A stretch of DNA of 47,693 bases from an uncultured Bacteroidales bacterium (GTDB lineage: Bacteria; Bacteroidota; Bacteroidia; Bacteroidales; Muribaculaceae), in NCBI GenBank assembly GCA_900542185.1, contig UQMZ01000028.1, forward strand, positions 1 to 47,693. Direction: 5' to 3'. The notes beneath the pieces were generated by a model, which was given only the letters and a program-made list of their open reading frames with translations, made no database searches and was not told where the DNA came from. This document shows, piece after piece, positions 22,617 through 30,726 of the stretch. The position numbers and the translations under genes are program-made. Positions within the stretch are counted from its first letter, which is position 1. Each line of letters starts with the position of its first letter.

Positions 22617-24812
22617 TCAGTTGCCCATGTCGGAGATGAACTTGACACGGGCCAGGCGTATGGTCTCCTCGTCGTAGTCCGCGCCGAGTTCCTGTATTGC
22701 CAGTTCGACATCGTCCTCTTCCAGCTCCATGAAGTAGCTCTTCAGGTCTTCCTGCTGATCTTCGTCAAGTATCTCGTCTATGAAGTATCGTATGTCTATC
22801 TTGGTGCCGGCCTCCACTATCGATTCAAGTTCCGCCAGAAATTCGTCGAACTCCAGTCCGAGACTGTCGGCCAGCTCGTCAAGGTCCACCCGTCGGTCAA
22901 TGGCCTGGATTATCTGTATCTTGGTGTTGCTGCGCTGGGCCACGCTGCGCACCTGTATGTCGTCGGGACGCTCTATGTCGTTCTCCTCCACATACCGCTG
23001 TATCACCTCTAAGAATGCATTGCCGTACTTCATGGCCTTTCCGGTGCCGACGCCGGGTATGGCCTGCAGCTCCTTGTCGGTCAGCGGATATGTGGTGGCC
23101 ATGGCTTCCAGACTCTGGTCGCGGAACACTAAGTATGGCTTCACCCTGTGCCTGCGGGCCACGTCCTTGTTAAGCCCGACCAGGATGGCGTACAGTTCCT
23201 GATCGGAGGCCGAACTGCCGCGTCCCTGCGGAACGTCGTTGTCAACTTCCGAATAGTCCGTGTCTTCCACAATCTCAAACTTCTCGGGCTTCATCATGAA
23301 CTTGTATGCCTGGCCGGTCAGTTTCAGTATGCCGTAGTTCTCCAGGTCGCGCTCCAGGTATCCTCCCACCACGGCCTGTCGCACCAATGTGTTCACCAGT
23401 TTCTCGTCCATGTCGGAGAGGGCCCCGAATTCCTCAAGCCGGTCGTGGCCGTTGCGTTTTATTTCGTCCGTGGCGCGACCTATCAGCATGTTCACCACAT
23501 ATTCCGACTTGAAGTGCTGCTCTACGGCCGATACGGTCTCCAGCACGGCCAGCAGGCCGTCGGTAGCTTCTATCTTCTTCTTCGGATGACGGCAGTTGTC
23601 GCATTGACCGCAATTCTCCACATCATACTTTTCGCCGAAATAGTGCAGCAGTATCTTGCGGCGGCACACCGACGATTCGGCATAGTTGGCTGTTTCCAAC
23701 AGCAGTTGATGGCCAATTTCCTGCTCCTGCACCGACTTGCTCTGCATCAGCTTGTCCAGCTTCTGCAGGTCCTTGCGGCTGTAGAATGTGATGCAGTTGC
23801 CCACGCCGCCGTCGCGGCCGGCGCGACCCGTCTCCTGATAATAGCCTTCCAGACTCTTAGGCATGTCGTAGTGTATCACGAAACGCACGTCAGGTTTGTC
23901 TATGCCCATGCCGAACGCAATAGTGGCCACTATCACGTTGACGTCCTCGTTCAGAAACGCATCCTGGTTCTGCGCCCGCTGGTTGGTGTCCATGCCGGCA
24001 TGATACGGCAACGCCTTGATGCCGTTGATGTTGAGCATCTCGGCGAATTCCTCCACCTTCTTGCGGCTCAGACAGTACACTATGCCGGACTCATCCGGAT
24101 GCTGAAGGATGTATTTTATTATGTCTTTATCTATGTCCTTGGTCTTGGGTCGTACCTCATAATACAGATTCTTGCGGTTGAAGCTCGACTTGAACACCCT
24201 GGCTTTCAGAATGCCTAAGTTCTTCTGTATGTCATGCTGCACCTTTGGGGTGGCCGTAGCCGTAAGGGCTATTATGGGAAAGTGTCCTATCTCGTTGATC
24301 ATCGGACGTATCTTCCTGTATTCCGGTCGGAAGTCATGGCCCCATTCCGAGATACAGTGCGCCTCGTCGACGGCAAAGAATGAAATCTTTATGCTTTTCA
24401 GAAATTCTACGTTCTCCTCCTTGGCCAGTGACTCAGGAGCAACGTACAGCAACTTGGTCTTGCCGGAGCGCACGTCCTCGCGCACCTTCTCAGCCGCGCT
24501 TTTCGACAGTGTGGAGTTCAGGAAATGCGCCACGCGCTCATGGTCCACATATCCGCGGATTGCGTCCACCTGATTCTTCATCAGGGCTATCAGCGGCGAA
24601 ATCACTATCGCGGTGCCTTCCAGCATCAGCGCCGGAAGCTGATAGCACAGCGACTTACCGCCGCCCGTAGGCATCAGCACGAACACATCGCGACCCGACA
24701 CAAGATTGTTGATTACATCGTACTGACCCTCCTTGAAGGCGTCGAATCCGAAGTAATATTTCAGCGTCTCGTATATCTTAGCCTTGTTGTCCTGCTGATT
24801 CTTGTTTCCCAT
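22617..24812 (-). CDS. recQ: ATP-dependent DNA helicase RecQ
   Basis: 731 residues. Helicase motifs: Walker A MPTGGGKS (47-54), DEAH box AVDEAHCISEWGHDFR (147-162, DEAH 149-152), motif III TATAT (184-188), and motif VI YYQETGRAGRDG (324-335). RecQ zinc cysteines are Cys383, 401, 404 and 407, followed by the winged-helix RQC region. An HRDC domain lies near 540-620 (VKPYLVFRDQSLEAMATTYPLT, then IPGVGTGKAMKYG). A further acidic C-terminal tail of about 110 residues extends beyond E. coli RecQ length. RecQ unwinds DNA 3' to 5' in recombination and repair. Its own consensus promoter lies at 24908-24938. Confidence 0.97.
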   Translation of the reverse strand: MGNKNQQDNKAKIYETLKYYFGFDAFKEGQYDVINNLVSGRDVFVLMPTGGGKSLCYQLPALMLEGTAIVISPLIALMKNQVDAIRGYVDHERVAHFLNSTLSKSAAEKVREDVRSGKTKLLYVAPESLAKEENVEFLKSIKISFFAVDEAHCISEWGHDFRPEYRKIRPMINEIGHFPIIALTATATPKVQHDIQKNLGILKARVFKSSFNRKNLYYEVRPKTKDIDKDIIKYILQHPDESGIVYCLSRKKVEEFAEMLNINGIKALPYHAGMDTNQRAQNQDAFLNEDVNVIVATIAFGMGIDKPDVRFVIHYDMPKSLEGYYQETGRAGRDGGVGNCITFYSRKDLQKLDKLMQSKSVQEQEIGHQLLLETANYAESSVCRRKILLHYFGEKYDVENCGQCDNCRHPKKKIEATDGLLAVLETVSAVEQHFKSEYVVNMLIGRATDEIKRNGHDRLEEFGALSDMDEKLVNTLVRQAVVGGYLERDLENYGILKLTGQAYKFMMKPEKFEIVEDTDYSEVDNDVPQGRGSSASDQELYAILVGLNKDVARRHRVKPYLVFRDQSLEAMATTYPLTDKELQAIPGVGTGKAMKYGNAFLEVIQRYVEENDIERPDDIQVRSVAQRSNTKIQIIQAIDRRVDLDELADSLGLEFDEFLAELESIVEAGTKIDIRYFIDEILDEDQQEDLKSYFMELEEDDVELAIQELGADYDEETIRLARVKFISDMGN

Positions 24813-25085
24813 GATTGAGTCTGAGGTTTGAGAAATACCGGAGCGCCACCCGATGCCAGCCCCTCGTTCGGAGAGATATCATATCCAATGTCTGACTGCT
24901 CCGATTACAAATTTAATAATTTTTTCTCATTCCACAAACAATTACGCCAATAATTAAGAAAGGCAGTGCGTATAACATATTCCCATATAGGAATATGTTG
25001 CCTCGGAGAGGTATCGATCTGCTTTTGCCGTCGGTTCCATGCCTTGAAATCTTTATAATTCTAACACGCTAAAGTTGAATCGATA
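24813..25085. other. recQ upstream region
   Basis: No gene is visible. The region contains the recQ promoter and an 80-nt leader. Next to the repeat at 25086 it also holds a sequence resembling a decayed copy of the cassette promoter found at 28303-28333 (TTATTATCGATTCAACTTTAG versus TTATAATTGAGTATATTTGCA on the minus strand). Confidence 0.6.
24908..24938 (-). promoter_or_regulatory. recQ promoter
   Basis: Minus strand TTTG, 19 bp, TAAATTTG: a perfect Bacteroides consensus. Transcription would start near 24901, giving a leader of about 90 nt. Confidence 0.85.
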
Positions 25086-25110
25086 ATAACAACATTACAA
25101 TAAAATCCTA
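25086..25110. repeat. left copy of the island-flanking direct repeat
   Basis: A 25-bp sequence containing AACATTACAATAAAATCC is repeated exactly at 28318-28342. Homology resumes after the inserted element at 25292-25301 (TATAATAATT) and then in a similar stem-loop. The two copies bracket the beta-helix gene and the three-gene cassette. Confidence 0.9.
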
Positions 25111-25291
25111 AGTAGCTAAGATAAATTAATGAACATATAAAACGAAGAGATTTTTGAGTCGATTTTGGTGCGGAGTGATGGGGCATATTAATATATGCGA
25201 CTGAGCGACAAGCCAAAAGCGACCAAAAAGATCAAGTTTTATAGTTCAAGATAAAATAATTACATATATCGTTTAATTTTTCTTTACTACT
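25111..25291. mobile_element. MITE-like palindromic element with TA target duplication
   Basis: A 181-bp non-coding element. Its ends are imperfect inverted repeats (AGTAGCTAAGATAAATTAA against AGTAGTAAAGAAAAATTAA, 16 of 19). TA flanks it on both sides (25109-25110 and 25292-25293). Inside, TATAAAAC/GTTTTATA (25136-25143 and 25236-25243) and TTTTTGAGTCGATTTTGG/CCAAAAGCGACCAAAAA (25151-25168 and 25213-25229) form nested stems around a GCATAT-TAAT-ATATGC hairpin (25183-25198). The right-hand flanking repeat at 28318-28350 has the same sequence without the element, that is, an empty site. No transposase is present, so movement would need one elsewhere. TA duplication is typical of the IS630/mariner type. 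Confidence 0.8.
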
Positions 25292-25313
25292 TATAATAAT
25301 TAAAGAACAATTG

Positions 25314-25352
25314 AAGCATCGCTCCTTAAAATTTATTGTAGGAGCGATGCTT
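25314..25352 (-). terminator. stem-loop downstream of the beta-helix gene
   Basis: AAGCATCGCTCCT (25314-25326) pairs perfectly with 25340-25352 across a 13-nt loop. It lies 33 bp past the stop codon of the minus-strand gene, with a T-rich stretch beyond. It is similar in sequence to the stem-loop at 28350-28396. Confidence 0.75.
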
Positions 25353-25384
25353 TCTAAGTAAAAAACTTATAGTAATAAGATTGC

Positions 25385-27160
25385 TTATCTTTTCCAGTAG
25401 TTGGTCTTGCTTGACTTCTGGCTCGACTTCTGGCTTTTAGTAGCCGTACTTTTTTTGGCCGTACCGGCCTTAGACGCTGTCGGCTTGTTAGTGGTGGCAG
25501 GTTTGTTAGTGGTGGTAGGCTTTATGAATTTCACCTGATTATCGACTATCTTTACAGTCGGTCGATCCTTGGCACTGCTGTAATGATCTGTATCTGCCAC
25601 TCGCCAACGTTCATAATCATCTTTATACATAACATCGACAAGGAATCCACCATTTGTATCTGCCATGTGTCTTTCTATATATTTACCTTCAAGCACCTTA
25701 GGCGCAACAGGCATTTTGTCAAGATAGATAAGGTCTGAATCATAGCTATTTATATCAACCTCATCGGCTTTTGCCATTTCAGTCGGCAGCATACAATAAT
25801 AATTCTCGCCGTTAACGATAGCCTTGCAGATTGTATATGTACCGGCTTCGACAGTTATCTGTGTCGACTCGGGCTTCCACAATCCTGGAGTAGAGAAAAA
25901 TTCCCTGCATCCTATATCCGTTGCACCAAAAGCGGTACGTGGATGCCAATATAAATCAGTACCTTCCACAGGTTGTGTATGACCTCTATTAACCAGTATC
26001 GAACTGGGGTCAATTTCTATTTCCGTATCTGTAAACCGGAATCCTTTATTAGCTTCGGTCAGCGTTATTATTCCTTTTTCCGCATCAAGTTCAGGTATTC
26101 CCGTGCCGTGATCCATTGCACAGGATAGAAGTGGAACATCCTCGCGTCCTCCGGCATATATATTGTTCTTGCCATTATTCCAAAATGCACAATTAATAAT
26201 CTGATAACTCGTCGGATCGAATTGCTGGATACTTATGCCTCCAGTATTATCAATAAACGTACAGTTGGTAAAATAGAAATCTGGACGCATTAGGGAAACT
26301 ATTCCGTGACTATCTGCATTTCTATCGATATTGTCTGCAAATAGACAGTTATTAAAGTTAACCTGACAAGCAATGTTAACTATGTTGCCCGTCTTGTATG
26401 TTACCTCATTACTTATAAACCTACAACGATCAAAGTAAACGATACTCGCATCGCTTCCCCATCCAATCGATACCGCGCCATAACCTTTGTTCGTATCGAA
26501 AGCGCAATTCGTAAAACAGCCATATTTACAATCAAAACAACATCCGTCTTCCGAACTGTTACAGAACAGACTGTCGGTAACATATAAACCATTTAGGTGC
26601 TCGCCCTTAAAGCCATATAAGCCATCCCCGGCGAAACATTCTTCCATTATCACATCATCATTGTTGCTTCCGACAGCCCAATTCTCTGCAAAGAATCCTT
26701 TGCACAAACAACTCTTAAAGTAACAGTCTCCACTCCGTAAAACCGCACCCAGACGCCCCTCCTCTGACTTACAACTTATCATACTGCCACCTTCTATAGC
26801 AGCCGATCCGCTAAAGCTAACCTTATATAGAACGCTGTTGACAAAAGTGACGGCATGGTAATCGATATGCACCATATCCGACGTACTTTCATCATTCCAT
26901 GAGCCATCAAGTATGATATTCTTGAATGTCACACCTCCGGCATCCGAGTCAAAATCCAAGTGATAAAAGCCGGGCGCTACATAGAGGTAAAGACAGTCTA
27001 CTTTCGCTCCGAGTTCCAGCATCGCGCCAAGATCGGCTGTGGGGTTTTCGGGCGTCATGCCGTCACCCGTTCCGATCGGGCTGACATAGCGCGTTATCTC
27101 CAATGCCGACATACTCATGCAAGCCAACAGAAAGATAGCGCCAAAAATAAGTTTTTTCAT
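25385..27160 (-). CDS. secreted right-handed parallel beta-helix protein with basic tail
   Basis: 591 residues from ATG 27160. The frame opens at 27217, but the internal start gives a clean signal peptide, MKKLIFGAIFLLACMSMSA. Residues about 25-420 have the short, Asn- and Cys-rich strand repeats of pectate-lyase-like beta-helices (MTPENPTADLGAMLELGAKV; ILDGSWNDES; FTNCAFDTN; FNNCLFADN; FTNCTFIDNTGG; IINCAFWNNG). Such proteins are usually surface or secreted polysaccharide-binding or -cleaving proteins, but I see no defined catalytic set. The last about 45 residues are a Lys/Thr/Ser-rich low-complexity tail ending TNYWKR, possibly for wall or surface attachment. It has its own promoter and lies in the AT-rich island between recQ and clpX. 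Confidence 0.82.
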   Translation of the reverse strand: MKKLIFGAIFLLACMSMSALEITRYVSPIGTGDGMTPENPTADLGAMLELGAKVDCLYLYVAPGFYHLDFDSDAGGVTFKNIILDGSWNDESTSDMVHIDYHAVTFVNSVLYKVSFSGSAAIEGGSMISCKSEEGRLGAVLRSGDCYFKSCLCKGFFAENWAVGSNNDDVIMEECFAGDGLYGFKGEHLNGLYVTDSLFCNSSEDGCCFDCKYGCFTNCAFDTNKGYGAVSIGWGSDASIVYFDRCRFISNEVTYKTGNIVNIACQVNFNNCLFADNIDRNADSHGIVSLMRPDFYFTNCTFIDNTGGISIQQFDPTSYQIINCAFWNNGKNNIYAGGREDVPLLSCAMDHGTGIPELDAEKGIITLTEANKGFRFTDTEIEIDPSSILVNRGHTQPVEGTDLYWHPRTAFGATDIGCREFFSTPGLWKPESTQITVEAGTYTICKAIVNGENYYCMLPTEMAKADEVDINSYDSDLIYLDKMPVAPKVLEGKYIERHMADTNGGFLVDVMYKDDYERWRVADTDHYSSAKDRPTVKIVDNQVKFIKPTTTNKPATTNKPTASKAGTAKKSTATKSQKSSQKSSKTNYWKR

Positions 27161-27253
27161 TCGTTGATTTTTAAGTTTATTACTGTTATTTTCTCCGTGT
27201 GTCTCATTAATTTTCAAGAAGATTCCCTCATAAAAAATATATGGCCAGCCTCA

Positions 27254-27283
27254 CAAAATTAACTATTTTTCATTTATTCCAAA
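27254..27283 (-). promoter_or_regulatory. promoter of the beta-helix gene
   Basis: Minus strand TTTG, 18 bp, TAATTTTG. The predicted start near 27247 gives a leader of about 87 nt to ATG 27160 and supports separate transcription from the upstream cassette. Confidence 0.75.
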
Positions 27284-27332
27284 AAAAGTCAAGATAATAA
27301 TGCAAAAAGTTTGTGGAGATTGGAATAACTTA

Positions 27333-27554
27333 TTATGCGATTTTGCCGGTTTCTATTTCTGATTTTAGAAATTGAAAAATATAGACTGATCCTTGATAAT
27401 ATAGACCGCATTCCGGATCGTTTAGCTTAGAGAATGTTTCAGAAGAATATAATTCATCCAAAGCACGCCTTATATCCCAGCCATATTCCTCAATTAACAT
27501 ATTAGTCAGCTCTGAGGCAAGGCACTCTATTTGAAATTGTATGTCGTTACTCAT
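27333..27554 (-). CDS. small protein, third gene of the DUF3990 cassette (DUF3791-like)
   Basis: 73 residues: a helical N-terminus (MSNDIQFQIECLASELTNML), the central IRRALDELYSSETFSKLNDPECGLYYQGSVYIFQFLKSEI, and a short tail. It resembles the small DUF3791-group proteins that accompany DUF3990 genes; the family assignment is tentative. Its ATG overlaps the stop codon of the DUF3990 gene in an ATGA junction, so it is translated by coupling. In a toxin/antitoxin reading it would be an antitoxin or a specificity partner (inference). Confidence 0.75.
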   Translation of the reverse strand: MSNDIQFQIECLASELTNMLIEEYGWDIRRALDELYSSETFSKLNDPECGLYYQGSVYIFQFLKSEIETGKIA

Positions 27555-28039
27555 AATTCTATGCGGTTTAAAAGTTCTATTGCCCGTGGAGAGCCAAAGA
27601 AATATTGAATGGCATGATCTCCTTTGAATTTAAGTTCTTCAACAAGAGTGGCGGCCGAAAGATATCCCATTGTAAAACGTCGAATTTGAACGCCAACCGT
27701 ATCGTCGGCAATCGGGCCAATCACTATATCATACGGATGCGTAGGAACATCGGAATTATTCTTACGGTTCTGCACCACGAATTCCGCCCATTCTTCTGAA
27801 TATCCTTCAAAGATCTTGATTTGAAGTCCCAATTTAATGGCTTTGTTCTCATCAAATTCAAAACAAGTCAAAGTCGGTTTTCCTTCGTTCCTAAATCGAG
27901 TGGTACGTTTTGCCATAGCCATAGCCTGATCAGGATTAGCATTGAGGTAAAAGCCTTGTCCAAAATCTTTTCCCCGTTTGCTTCGTCCCAAATCAATTTG
28001 CTCGATTGCAATATTGGAGCCGTGATATAGCAGAATCAT
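27551..28039 (-). CDS. DUF3990 protein, ADP-ribosyltransferase-like fold
   Basis: 162 residues from ATG 28039. The frame extends to 28063, but ATG 28039 forms an ATGA overlap with the upstream stop codon and has AAGGAGG six bases upstream. Motifs fit DUF3990: LYHGSN (His6), KDFGQGFYLN (24-33), HPYDIVIGPIADD (101-113) and HAIQYFFGS (142-150). The YHGS, G-x-G-F-Y and distal acidic/Gln elements recall the H-Y-E/Q active site of ART-fold enzymes, the superfamily to which I believe DUF3990 is assigned. It would transfer ADP-ribose or a related group to a cellular target. It is flanked on both sides by small coupled genes, typical of toxin/antitoxin or defence cassettes. Target and activity are unknown. 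Confidence 0.82.
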   Translation of the reverse strand: MILLYHGSNIAIEQIDLGRSKRGKDFGQGFYLNANPDQAMAMAKRTTRFRNEGKPTLTCFEFDENKAIKLGLQIKIFEGYSEEWAEFVVQNRKNNSDVPTHPYDIVIGPIADDTVGVQIRRFTMGYLSAATLVEELKFKGDHAIQYFFGSPRAIELLNRIEL

Positions 28040-28260
28040 ATTTTTCCTCCTTCCCGATTGCAAATCACTTTCAGGTCCGATATCGCATCATCAATTGACA
28101 GGGTGTGTTCCGCACCATAGCAATCAAGAAGGAAATCTATGCCGGAGTAACGGCGTAAGTATGCGTATGACTGCGCATTAGACAGTTTATATCGTTGAGC
28201 AAAGGCCCCGACGCAAGCCACCACATATTCTATCCTATCAAATATATCTTTCTTTTTCAT
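28036..28260 (-). CDS. DUF3791 family small protein, first gene of the DUF3990 cassette
   Basis: 74 residues. The pattern VGAFAQRYKLSNAQSYAYLRRYSGIDFLLDCYGAEHTLSIDDAISDLKVICNREGG matches DUF3791: a helical core, a conserved aromatic-Gly-Ile turn, and an H-T/L-S-x-D-D motif near residues 52-57. These proteins are habitually encoded next to DUF3990. The stop codon overlaps the next ATG (ATGA). The likely role is to bind and restrain or direct the DUF3990 enzyme (inference). Transcription starts from a promoter whose -33 region lies inside the 25-bp flanking repeat. Confidence 0.85.
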   Translation of the reverse strand: MKKKDIFDRIEYVVACVGAFAQRYKLSNAQSYAYLRRYSGIDFLLDCYGAEHTLSIDDAISDLKVICNREGGKI

Positions 28261-28302
28261 TTTATTACTTCTATTTTAGATCCATTTAATGATTGACAAC
28301 TG

Positions 28303-28333
28303 CAAATATACTCAATTATAACAACATTACAAT
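28303..28333 (-). promoter_or_regulatory. promoter of the DUF3791-DUF3990 cassette
   Basis: Minus strand ATTG, 19 bp, TATATTTG (-7 at 28303-28310, -33 at 28330-28333). The -33 box and most of the spacer belong to the island-flanking direct repeat, so the repeat is a promoter segment. Confidence 0.7.
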
Positions 28334-28350
28334 AAAATCCTATAATAATT
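28318..28350. repeat. right copy of the island-flanking repeat (empty MITE site)
   Basis: It matches 25086-25110 plus 25292-25301 as one uninterrupted 33-bp block. The TA at 28341-28342 is the site that is duplicated around the 181-bp element in the left copy. Confidence 0.9.
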
Positions 28351-28396
28351 GAGGCATCGCCCCTTAAAAATATATTTTTTAAGCAACGATGCCTCA
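28350..28396. terminator. stem-loop related to the one at 25314
   Basis: TGAGGCATCG (28350-28359) pairs with CGATGCCTCA (28387-28396), and an inner CTTAAAAA/TTTTTAAG pair continues the stem. Its left arm shares sequence with the left-edge stem-loop (TTGARGCATCGCYCCTTAAAA). It lies between the clpX terminator and the cassette promoter. The remainder of 28261-28581 shows no gene. Confidence 0.65.
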
Positions 28397-28497
28397 GTCA
28401 GGCCTTATCGTAATTAGTTCTTGGTATAACCTACTTGATATATTTCATTTAGCAAATCAAAATCCAATTAAAATATAATCACACTTACTTAGAAAAA

Positions 28498-28536
28498 TTG
28501 GGAAAGAATCACGCAGAATCGCGGATTCCTTCCCAA
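28498..28536 (-). terminator. clpX terminator
   Basis: TTGGGAAAGAATC (28498-28510) pairs with GATTCCTTCCCAA (28524-28536) at 12 of 13 positions. On the minus strand the stem is followed by TTTTTC, a classical intrinsic terminator 46 bp past the clpX stop codon. Confidence 0.88.
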
Positions 28537-28581
28537 ATATCATTTTTACTACTTTATCTTGCCTATATCAGCGGGCTGGGA

Positions 28582-29838
<1,257 letters not shown>

Positions 29839-29843
29839 TCCTT

Positions 29844-30542
29844 TTACTTCTTCGATGGATTAACCAATACCTTGTCGATCATGCCATATTCCTGAGCCTC
29901 CTTGGCTATCATCCAGTAGTCGCGGTCGGAATCGGCCTCTACCTTTGAGAATGGCTGACCTGAGTGGTCGGAGATGATGCGGTACAGTTCCTCCTTCAGC
30001 TTGAGTATCTCGCGTGCCGTGATCTCGATATCCGATGCCTGGCCCTGGATGCCCCCCATGGGCTGATGAATCATCACGCGGCTGTGGGGCAGCGCGTAAC
30101 GCTTCCCCTTCTCGCCGGCAACAAGCAATACCGCGGCCATCGACGCGGCCATACCGGTACAGATGGTGGACACATCGGAGTTGATGTACTGCATGGTGTC
30201 GTATATGCCCAGTCCGGCATATACCGATCCGCCGGGGCTGTTGATGTACAGGCTGATGTCCTTGTCGGGATCCACCGAGTCAAGATACAGAAGCTGGGCC
30301 TGTATTATGTTGGCGCTCTGATCCGACACCTGCGTGCCAAGGAATATGATGCGGTCCATCATCAGACGCGAGAACACGTCCATCTGCGTCACGTTCAGCT
30401 GACGTTCCTCCAGGATGTACGGATTCATGTAGTCGGCCATCGGGCTTTTGACGCCGGCGCCGGCCTTGCGCATGTAGGAGTCTATGGTGTTGCCGCTCAT
30501 GCCGAGATGGTTCACGGCATAGTTTCTAAAATCATTCTGCAT
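29844..30542 (-). CDS. clpP: ATP-dependent Clp protease proteolytic subunit ClpP
   Basis: 232 residues with the serine protease triad Ser134 (TGMAASMAA), His159 (VMIHQPMGG) and Asp208 (SDRDYWM). Spacings of 25 and 49 are identical to E. coli. The N-terminus is about 23 residues longer than E. coli's and probably includes a processed propeptide. ClpP forms the degradation chamber used by ClpX. It lies between tig and clpX, the classic order, with 184 bp to tig. Confidence 0.98.
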   Translation of the reverse strand: MQNDFRNYAVNHLGMSGNTIDSYMRKAGAGVKSPMADYMNPYILEERQLNVTQMDVFSRLMMDRIIFLGTQVSDQSANIIQAQLLYLDSVDPDKDISLYINSPGGSVYAGLGIYDTMQYINSDVSTICTGMAASMAAVLLVAGEKGKRYALPHSRVMIHQPMGGIQGQASDIEITAREILKLKEELYRIISDHSGQPFSKVEADSDRDYWMIAKEAQEYGMIDKVLVNPSKK

Positions 30543-30614
30543 AGTCTGTTCCTTTCTTATTCAACGGACGGCGTCTGCACCGCCATCCATTCGGTCTGGT
30601 TATACTAAGACATC

Positions 30615-30640
30615 GCGGGAACCGGCGACCCGGCTCCCGC
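30615..30640. terminator. GC-rich stem-loop between tig and clpP
   Basis: GCGGGA (30615-30620) pairs with TCCCGC (30635-30640), with an inner CCGG/CCGG pair. There is no T-run on the minus strand, so it may be an mRNA-processing or attenuation hairpin that sets tig apart from clpP, not a full terminator. Confidence 0.5.
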
Positions 30641-30726
30641 GCAGTCCTGGTATCTATAACAAATTACGCGCCAATATTCTCAAATACTCAAATCTGACCT
30701 GACGCAATTTGTTTAGAGTTCTTTGA

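Noticed and set aside
25111..28350. CRISPR array or integron at the recQ-clpX island
   Set aside because: There are only two copies of the repeat, 3.2 kb apart, with genes between them, and no spacers or integrase.
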